Translations under genes and position numbers: made by a program
Assembly: GCF_010093815.1 (NCBI RefSeq)
Contig: NW_022985550.1
Span: 1,439,074 to 1,503,073, forward strand
Direction of reading: 5' to 3'
Source of the DNA: Pseudovirgaria hyperparasitica
Taxonomy: Eukaryota > Ascomycota > Dothideomycetes > Acrospermales > Acrospermaceae
Length of the DNA: 64,000 bases
Notes under the pieces: model-generated
What the model was told of the DNA's origin: nothing
The model's input: only the letters and a program-made list of their open reading frames with translations
Database searches by the model: none
Part shown: one piece after another, positions 55,810 through 64,000 of the stretch
Layout: every line of letters begins with the position of its first letter
How positions within the stretch are numbered: the first letter of the stretch is position 1

Positions 55810-57860
55810 TTATGCCTGTGGCCCGCGTGAAGGACCCTTTACATGCATCTCAATAACATGACCATCTTCCTTCCACGAGTTGACTCGCGCGAGATCTTCT
55901 TGCGATGAAGAGCTGCTAGATGCAGAACGACGCGAATCTTGCTTACCCGTGGCCTGGTTCTTCGCCTTCTTAGCCAGCCTGAAAATGAAAGGCAAATTAC
56001 CCTTTGGTTTCCAGGTCCAATATTCCTTTTGGTCCTCGTCACGTGGCACTATGCGATCGCCAGTGATAAGCGCAGTGAACCAAATCAGACTGTTTAGAGT
56101 GGCGTAGGTCATGATACCACTGATGTACATTAGTCTAGATTCTTTCAAAAGTGGTGACCTCACTTACGCGATAACACCATAGGCCACGGAGTAGCTGAAA
56201 GGAATGAACATCAGCGTAACGAATGCTGGAATGACATCCCCAATGTAGTTCCAGTTGATAGATGTAACTTGACGCATCATGGTGGCACCAACGATGATCA
56301 ATGTACATCCCGTAGCCTTTTGTTTGTCAGTCCATCATAACGTATATTGATTGACCGACTCACCCATGGAGGAATAGAAGCAAAGATAGGAGCGAAGAAA
56401 ACAGAAACTAAGAAACATAGCCCCGTCGTCATGGCTGTAAGACCAGTTCTGCCGCCCTCTGCGATTCCGGCGCCAGACTCGATATAAGCCGTCACAGGTG
56501 ACGTGCCAAGGAGAGCTCCTATAGATATAGAAATTGCGTCGACGGAGTAGGCGATAGTCGATCGCGGGAAATCACCCGTCTCCTTATCGAGACTACCCGA
56601 GATACGTGCCATACTATACATAGTAGCAGTACAATCGATGATATCAACATAAAGAAACGTGAAAAGAGCGAGAGCAAATTGTGTTGGTTTACTTCCAATG
56701 TTCCAGTCGATAGCGTTTAAAGTCTGATGTATCGGCCGGAAACTAGCAACCTGCTTGAAAAAGTTGAACATTTCATCTCCGGCCTCGGTATAGGGGAAAA
56801 AAGTGAATGACGTGCCCCGTGGCCACGAGATAATCGAGGTGACCATGATCCCAATGACAATGGCACTTTTGACTCGGTAAGCCATCAAGTACGCAGTTAG
56901 TATGCCGCCACAGAAGATTCCAATCCAGAGCGTAGGGTTTCGTAGCTTCTGTCCAGTGCAAAATCCGGTGACTGGATCCCGTGCACTCACTGGGCATCCC
57001 GCAAGATCCAAGGGAGTGGAGATGGAGCCTGTGATAGCTCCAATGCCAGCCGAGTAGCTCAAGCCAATCTCTGCGAGGAATAGACCGATACCACACGCAC
57101 TGGCAATCTTGAGGGAATGAGGTAGAAGCCTCACAAGCCATTGTCTCATGCCAAGAAGTGAAAGGGCTACAAAGATCAAACCTTCGATGAAGACAGCAGC
57201 CAAAGCAAGACGGTATGGGACTGGGCCGGTACCATGGAAGCCAACGACTTGATATGCAAAGTAGGCGTTCAGCCCCATGCCAGGACTACGCATGTTAACC
57301 GTTGTCTTCTCAATTGGCTGGCATCGAGACTTACGCGAGCGCTACAGGAAGATTAGTGAGGGCGCCCAGCATGAAAGAAGATAAAGCTGAGATGGCGGCT
57401 GTAGCAGTAATAAGATCGCGCTGGATGTCTACAGTATTCGTTAGCACACTTGATAGGGCAGGCAGTCACGAGTTGTAGCGCACCAAGTTTACACAGATTG
57501 TATTCTGTGTTTTGATCTAGACACATGCCAGAGGGGTCATTACATTCACAGGTCGCCCCAGAGTCTGCTAGTATGACTGCCTGTATGTAGTCAGTATCAA
57601 TCCCAACATGACATGCCATGACACATACGTTGACAGAGATGATATAAGCCATAGTGAAAAAAGTCGTGATACCAGCACGGACTTCGGTCAAGAATTTTGC
57701 ATTTTCAATTTCCTTATCCTGCCCAACTGTTAGACTTGGTTTATTGTGAAGCTCCTTTTCAACTTACGTGACCCGACCCGTCAAGACGATATATGCGGCC
57801 AATAGGAGAGACTGCGACAGCATTGTTGATGCTCTGGCCGGCAGCTCTGAGGTAGTCCAT
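55810..57860 (-). CDS. azgA: AzgA-family purine (hypoxanthine-adenine-guanine) permease
   Basis: Seven exons (57860-57768, 57718-57629, 57580-57484, 57428-57335, 57285-56364, 56316-56168, 56119-55810) encode 584 residues, the size of Aspergillus AzgA (580). The start MDYLRAAGQSINNAVAVSPI fits the family. Segments include GITTFFTMAYIISVN, TATAAISALSSFMLGAL, PVALAPGMGLNAYFAYQVVG (substrate-site signature), ALFTFLYVDIIDCTATMYSM, GTSPVTAYIESGAGIAEGGR (signature) and TLIIVGATMMRQVTSINWNY. Some 12-14 membrane spans precede a charged serine-rich cytosolic tail. It imports purines by H+ symport at the plasma membrane. It is by far the most intron-dense gene in the window, but all junctions are canonical. 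The gene is often induced by purines and relieved by nitrogen limitation in related fungi. Confidence 0.93.
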
Positions 57861-60458
57861 AACGAAGGAAGGTGGAGAATGCGAGGGTATAACAAACAAA
57901 AAGATCTCAAGATGTTGAGCTGTGTATGAAGGAGTGGAGTTTCAGGGTAGGGGTCTACGAACAGATCGAAACACCCTCTGGTTAGGGTGTCTAACGTTGA
58001 CTATATAGCTCAGGATGGGATGGTAGAGCTGTGAGCAGACTAGTCGAGAGTACTCGCTAAGGTGAGAATGAATAGTCAACGGGGGTGTGTATGTTAACGG
58101 CCCCGGTAAGCCCTACTGCGGAGTGACTATTGTTAAGCCGACTGGATCCAGAGAATGTAGAGAAAAATGAAAGTGACGAACGGTTCGAGGGAAAGGCATG
58201 CCGAAGACAAAGGAGGGAGTATTAGATTATGACCTGGTTGCCGACGTTATCGAGTGGAGTTCGACGTGGCCCTGCGGCGCTGCACGAGTGATTAGGGTGA
58301 GGTGATGGTCTAGGATTCGGACAAAAGAGGATGTGAGAGGGACCGGGGTGGCGTCCTGCAATTGACAAGTCCGTCGGCGGGCCAGGCTCGATCCCCTTCA
58401 GGACCAAAGTCTGACGAGCCTATAAGATCGACATGAAACACTGAATCCAGAAACGATGGTGAGCTTTGTTGCAAACGTTAAACGGTGGCGGCATACTGGT
58501 TATGCGGCCACGGAACTTGCCTGGGGCACACCATCTCGCGAACATCTTGCCGGATCTACTATGACCTCGCAACCATTAGCCACGACTGTCCCGACGTTTT
58601 ACTGCAGGCGTGTCGTGTTGTTGTCGGCTTGTTTAGCAGAAGGATCCCGCCATCGTCCGTATCTCATGGTGGGCGGCACAAGGATCGTTCTGCTGGGTTG
58701 ATTAACATCCGAGGGGGTGAAAAAAAAGGCCCCGTGTGACGCTAAGAAAGGCTTGTTCTCTCAGGCTTAGGGCGCCTAATGCCTTTGTGGTATCGCATGC
58801 GGACTTCCTGCGTATACTAAGTAGTCTGTACGTAGAGTAGCAGAACGATATCGTATAACGGTGGAGTGGCTGCTGCTGTGGGAGCAGGGACAGTTGAATC
58901 ATGCGACATCATTTATGTCCTATTTCATAGTAGATTACCGTCGTCCGATGCCAGACAGATAGAGTTCACGGGCATGGAAACCCATGTTATCCAGACAAAG
59001 GATTACGCAAACAGGCTTGGAAGCGAAGTGGTTACTGGATCACGACAGTTGGCGGCCGAACCAAATATCCAGCCGTGTTATTGTCAAGGGTTGGGATGAA
59101 CAGAAGAACCAGGTGATGCTGGAGATGATAGCCGCAGTAGGATTGGTAGTGGTAGTGGTATTGGTGGTTTGTCTATAATTCCACCTGGCATAAAATCGTT
59201 CGGGGGGACTCACGCGGGCCGTTTGAAGTTTCCACGCCACCTAAAGACCTCGGGAAGGTACGGTACATGGAGGTGTTGTGGGTGTTGTGGTCGTGCCTTC
59301 TTCCTTCTTCCCAAGCTTTGAGGTTGTTTTGTCTCACCTGGCCCCCGCACTCCCACCCGGATCCGTGCTCGACTATAGCATTAAGTAAGCCGCTATCCGA
59401 AAGCGAAAGGCTCCACTATTTTGGCATTTCTGAACTCTAAAGCCTGCCGGACTCTTTGCTTATCTACACCTTCCACTTGCGCGTGTCCCGAAGTCTATCC
59501 AATGCTGTTGTGCCTACATCACTCTCGCTTCCATAGCGCGCGCGGTCAGTCGTTTGTGTAACCCTTGCAATATGCATCAGAAAAGCCGACTAAAGGGTTG
59601 AGAAATGCTGGAGAACCCTGGCCTTGACAATGGCGTTACGCTGCTCCCTTAGAACCAGAAAAAAAAGACGCAAAGTCTAGACAATGATAGCTTCATGCTT
59701 ATACGCGCTTGAACCTCCAAGCGACACTGCAGCCGAGACCTCGACGACGTCTACTTCCTACTATGATCACTCCGCGTCCGGCAATCTCCCAGCATGTCCG
59801 ATGAAAGGAGACATGGCCTCATACATTCATTACAAACGCATGCGAGAGATCGATCCATTGTCGTGTTCCGTACAGAGGGTACACTCAGGCCGGCTTCTAG
59901 GCCAAGTGGCCATCCATGGTTTCGATAGCTGCAAAGAGTAGATTAGTACTATTTACATGTCCTCGCTTTAGCGCGTGCTGTAGTGTGTAATGTGTACTAT
60001 GTATGTATGTACTATATAGCTAGTAGTAGTACTGTTGCATCCCAGTCCGGTGCCTCGGCCGCCAGCCGTCATAGGCTCATGGCGCCACCAGCTGGTCGGC
60101 AGGGCAGTGGACAAGTGGACACCCCCGGGCGCCCACCACCATCCCCCCTCCCCCCCTCCCCCATCCCAAAATGTCAGCTTTTCTGTCTATCTGGTATTTG
60201 CCCATCGTCGCCCAACTGAGGCGCGCCAGATGTCGCACGTACGTCGCGACCAAAATCTCGGTGCGGCTGCGATTACACTTTTGACATAATCCTCCTTGCC
60301 CCTGCTCCCGAGACTGGCGTTCTGTGCATATTACTTACTGCATTGCATGTCTACATCTCTCCGGTCATGTATTGACCTTCATCTCCATGGCTCACATTGT
60401 GTTATATCCTCGCTGCGTCACCTCCCACGTCTTTCTGGACTAACTTACCGCTTTCACC
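57861..60458. other. Gene-poor gap with AzgA promoter
   Basis: 2.6 kb between divergent genes. A + strand frame at 59684-59941 (85 codons, ATG start) is composition-plausible but unrecognised. A C-rich tract (CCCCCCTCCCCCCCTCCCCC-type) lies at about 60125-60170. The remainder shows no gene. The purine permease promoter should lie next to 57861 and the methyltransferase promoter before 60459. Confidence 0.45.
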
Positions 60459-62480
60459 ATGTTTTCCGCAGATGTGTCTTGGGTTCAGGAGGACAGAGAG
60501 ACTGTGGGACAGAGGAAGGACAGGAAGCGAGCACAGTCAACCAAGAGTGCAGCCTCCAAGACCAGAGATTGTTCCAGCAGGGCATCCGACTCTGGCCATC
60601 GCGACACTCCAACAAATACTCGTCGCCCTGTGATAAGGAAGGCCAGTCAGGCCCAAAGCCTTAACAGTCACCCTGTTCATGTCGAGGATGCACGACCTCC
60701 TGTGCCGCAGTGGAATGACATTTGTGTCGAGGCACAGAAGTTCCTAACACCCACTCCCGAATTCGTGCTTGAGCAGATTTGCAAGCACGCTGACAGACTG
60801 TCAGACGACAATGATCTCTTGGCCCGCCGACGTAACCTTCATAAACACTCGCTACCAAGTATGTCTCATGCGGATAGACTCACTACATGTCTAACAGCCG
60901 CAGGCCTAACTAACAGCTATACCCCACGCTCCTCACAGGACACGGCGCTCTCTCGAGACCCTCGTGAAGAGGTCATGGATCATCTCTACGACGTTCACCA
61001 TCTTAATGGCGGTGACTTCGTCTCCCACACAAACACGCGAAGCACTAAAGTACGTTCGGACTCTAAGTTGCGTCACAGCATTATTTACGTGTCTCCTAGA
61101 TACTCACGCCGGAAGAATACTCACCGCGTATGCTGCCTGTCGATGGTTCGAGGGACGCATTAGAGGAAGCATATGAGAAGTGAGTCAGTGCCATTTCCAC
61201 GGGACCGATCATGCTGACTATCTACAGCGCCTCTCGATATAAGGTTCAGTCCCGCAGCCGCTATTCTCCCGAGGATCGCACTCAGGACTTGTCTTGGGGG
61301 TATGATCCAGCAATGGATATGACTTCCATGCAGCTGTCTATGTCGACCATGGATGCTTGGAAAGATCCAAACTACTGGGACGTTGTGCCACCAACCCCTA
61401 CCTCTATTTCAGAGGCGTCCATCGCTCCCTCATCGGATTCAGTTCATCGTGGGAACTACACCAGTGTTGAGGCAAATACTGGAGATTTAATCAACTTCCA
61501 GCGCTTCATCCGCAAGATGCAACAAGGTTCGCCGAAGATAATATTGGATCGACTGAACAAAGACTGGAGCCCACCCGCTACAGAAGAGGAACGCGATAAC
61601 CAGGCACTAGAAAAACACTTATGGGTACTTACCGCCTTCCAGCTCAAAAAGGAGGAGTCCGTCGGGCAACTGCCAGATAGTGAGCTTCAAAGTAGCGACC
61701 ATAGCGGAGATACCAAGCCCAAACATGTTCTAGAGATGTATGGCAACTTAGGTACGTCCTTCTCGAGCTTTCTTCATGCTACTTGCATCACTATCGATCG
61801 ACCTGGTAACTAATCGTCTCATAGCTGAGGTATACCAACTGTCCGCGATGAATCCGCACGACAAGATAAAATACTTGTCAACCCGCCAACAAAGCACGGT
61901 CCCTCTCCCATGCAACGTATCGTACTTGACCGTTCCGCATGCCGGCATGACGCCAATGCCATATGCCACGACATCATTCGACCGAATCCGAACATCATGT
62001 CTTCCATCTCTCATCCCGCTCACGAAGCTTCCTCCAATTCTGCAAGAATGCAATCGAATCCTCTGCCCCGGAGGCGTGATGGAGGTTCGAATCGTTCCTC
62101 CATCCCCGAAAAAAGAGACAATGGGGCCTAAAATGACTGAATGGATGAATGAACGACTGCTCATTAGCCTTGAACGTTCGTTTCGATCCTTACGACCTGC
62201 ACTGTCCATGCCAGGATGGCTCAAAGGCGCCGGTCTCATAGTGCAGCAACCTACGCAGGTCGTAAAGCTTCCGGCAGCGACCGATCCAGCGACAGAAGAC
62301 GTTGACAATGTCCTAGCAGCGCATATCGCACGGACCATGTGGGCTGACACTTGGGGTCAGCATATGGAGGATCGCCAAGACCAAGATCGTTGGTGGTGGC
62401 AGAGTGAAGAGATCGTGCAAGAGTGTGTTCAGTACGGTACAGTCTTCGAATTCGAAACCCTACTGGCGATCAAACAATGA
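60459..62480 (+). CDS. SAM-dependent methyltransferase-like protein
   Basis: Five exons (60459-60858, 60904-61049, 61100-61179, 61228-61751, 61825-62480) encode 601 residues. The N-terminal 300 residues are basic, serine-rich and without known domains. The C-terminal part carries a class I methyltransferase-like end: YATTSFDRIRTSCLPSLIPL, LQECNRILCPGGVMEVRIVP (the post-motif strand and glycine turn), then a fungal extension with WWWQSEEIVQECVQYGTVFE. A classic glycine-rich SAM-binding motif I is not evident, so activity is uncertain. Splices are phase-consistent (LTPEEYSPRMLPVDGSRDAL spans exon 3). The 45 nt first intron has no stop and may be retained. The substrate is unknown; relatives are often annotated only as methyltransferase-domain proteins. 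Confidence 0.7.
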
Positions 62481-64000
62481 TGAACGTCCATCACGGTCGA
62501 CTTAAGAGCCACATTCGGTTGTTCAATAATTACTTTTGCGGCGTACACATGGGAATCACTCAGGGTTATGTCTGCATTCTTTGAGATATCCGCCACCGGC
62601 GCACATTATTTGACAGTTGAAGGTTGCATAGTTAGCAACTTCACTAATAGCGAGTCTTGCGCCTGTCCCTTATAAGTTGCATCTCTAACCTATGTCATCA
62701 ACTAATGGCCAAATATGGACTTCTGTCAGCACTAGCGGTATACTTTTATCACGTACAGACGCTCGTTATCGTTCTTTGCCTAATCCTCGCGAGAGGCACG
62801 CACTCCTGTACTACGCGCCAGCACCAGCAAATGGTAGTAAAATCCCGGGTGGTCCATGGTGAGCGGCTGAGGCCAGACCGTAGACAGTCGAGCATTGCCA
62901 AACGTCTGTCGATTGTCGCTGGTGGCACTCCAACAAGAAGTTCTGTAGGATGCATATCCATCATTGTCGCATGTACACATCGTAGACTCCATCTTTCGCG
63001 TATAACTGCCTTTGTAAATCTGGATTGCTTCATGCAGTGGGGCTATGATGGCTATGTCATATTTGCACACATAGGGTTAGAAATAGATGGGAGAAGAGAC
63101 CAGCTGGGCAGTCTGTCCAGTTGTTGCGGTGTGTAACGCTATCCATGTATCTGCTTGGTATAGAGTAGTGGCGAATTAATTGATAGCCTTAACCACTTCG
63201 TTCCCATTCTCGTCTTTCTACTAACGATCACAACTCCAATCACTTGTGATAGTCACCACCATTTTACGATCGCCTTCTCTAGACGGATCTTCGACAACGA
63301 CCTGTTCAGTCTCACCGAGAGCAAGGGGCAGGACCCCAATCCAGCCTCGCCAGCCCAGCAGCCGCAAGACAGGTTGACAGGGCATGCCTGGGGTCGGGGA
63401 CGGCTCGTGGACGGCCACTAAACGCTTCTAGGGAGAAAGTCCCGTGAAGATCTTCAAGATCTGCCGTAGTTAACAGTCTAACTGAAACCCTACGAGGCTC
63501 GTTCTTCTAACTAAGTGGTAGCACTTTGAACACGACGACAAGTAGAAGACTGCAAGATTGAACTGAAATGCTGGAGTACGAGAAAGAGATTAGCTATACT
63601 ATGAGCTAATTCCCTCCACCTGTCTCCCTTCATCTATCCCAAGCATTGTTATCCATACATGTTTGTTGTGTGCGAGAAATTCAAGGCTGGTGTTTTAGCA
63701 GGCCCAGGGGCTGTTGGCACGTTGACCCTACCCGGGGCGGGGGGCCCAGGGTGCCTGTTGATCGGCACAGCCGCGGCAGTTGCGCCGCCGTTGTACGACC
63801 ACCGTCGGCTTTCCTGGCGCAGGTCTACAGTATACTAAAAGCGGGCACAGGTCCGAGGCTGTTTTAAGAAAATGAACGTTGGAGTCAAGAGCGGTGAGTC
63901 TTGTTTTTCCTCACCTCCCTTTCGACGAGAGCCGTTGTTGTTATTACAAGCGGGGGGATAGTGGATGGGTGAGTTGTGTTGAATGCGACTGCAACTGCAC
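62481..64000. other. Gene-poor right end
   Basis: 1.5 kb without a convincing gene. A + frame from an ATG at 62705 to 63136 has a hydrophobic N-terminus (MAKYGLLSALAVYFYHVQTL) but no family. The final 300 bp are G- and C-rich in places (GGGGCGGGGGGCCC at 63734) and may be the promoter of a gene beyond the window. Confidence 0.4.

Noticed and set aside
58360-58430. tRNA-like B box (GATCGAGCC) on the minus strand
   Set aside because: No A box at the correct distance and no cloverleaf.
62657-63136. 159-codon frame at the right end
   Set aside because: It starts on TTG; the part after the first ATG shows a hydrophobic stretch only and dense opposite-strand frames, as in non-coding DNA.

Overview
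The window is nuclear DNA from a filamentous ascomycete (Pezizomycotina, possibly a dothideomycete or eurotiomycete; the exact class cannot be settled by eye). The evidence is many short GT..AG introns (mostly 45-75 nt) with CTAAC-type branch sites, a Zn(II)2Cys6 regulator, fungal SCAP with its short first exon, AzgA, Mch1, an Rds1-like ferritin-fold protein and a Vrl1-type VPS9/ankyrin/PX protein. Roughly 24 protein genes can be supported; most are ordinary housekeeping or transport genes. No convincing rRNA, intact tRNA, CRISPR array or complete mobile element was seen. Exon limits were read by eye from splice signals, reading phase and family similarity.

Left part (1-21.3 kb). After 1.8 kb with no convincing gene there is a head-to-head pair tied to translation: an RWD protein of the Gir2/RWDD1 type and Acl4, the TPR chaperone of ribosomal protein L4. 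Next come the sterol sensor SCAP and the Golgi Rab-GEF subunit Ric1, both long and on the + strand. They are followed by a fungal transcription-factor-like protein, a tiny I78 peptidase inhibitor gene, a pyridoxal-reductase-like aldo/keto reductase, a C2H2 protein resembling INO80 subunit Iec1, and the GET-pathway co-chaperone Sgt2, whose first coding exon is only the ATG.

Middle (21.3-40.5 kb). A glutathione S-transferase, Tma20/MCT-1, a GH114 protein with an ATGA-overlapping upstream ORF and a TM/coiled-coil protein precede a 3.6 kb gene desert. Then come a secreted Rds1-like protein, a class 1A (fumarate-type) dihydroorotate dehydrogenase, an AT-rich stretch with a CT microsatellite and two minisatellites (20 bp and 27 bp), a two-exon orphan gene, a DHA2 drug transporter and a second desert of 3.3 kb. 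This is the accessory-looking part of the window.

Right part (40.5-64 kb). Mch1 and the exosome subunit Rrp42 are head to head. An orphan, an AflR-like Zn2Cys6 regulator, a two-domain alpha/beta hydrolase, Vrl1 (VPS9, ankyrin, PX and BAR-like), the purine permease AzgA and a SAM-dependent methyltransferase follow, separated by long gene-poor gaps. Membrane traffic is well represented (SCAP, Ric1, Vrl1, Sgt2), but nothing else ties these genes into one pathway. I found no coherent undescribed system. The best leads are the orphan beside the minisatellites, the I78 inhibitor with an optional presequence, the ATGA uORF before GH114 and the class 1A DHODH.
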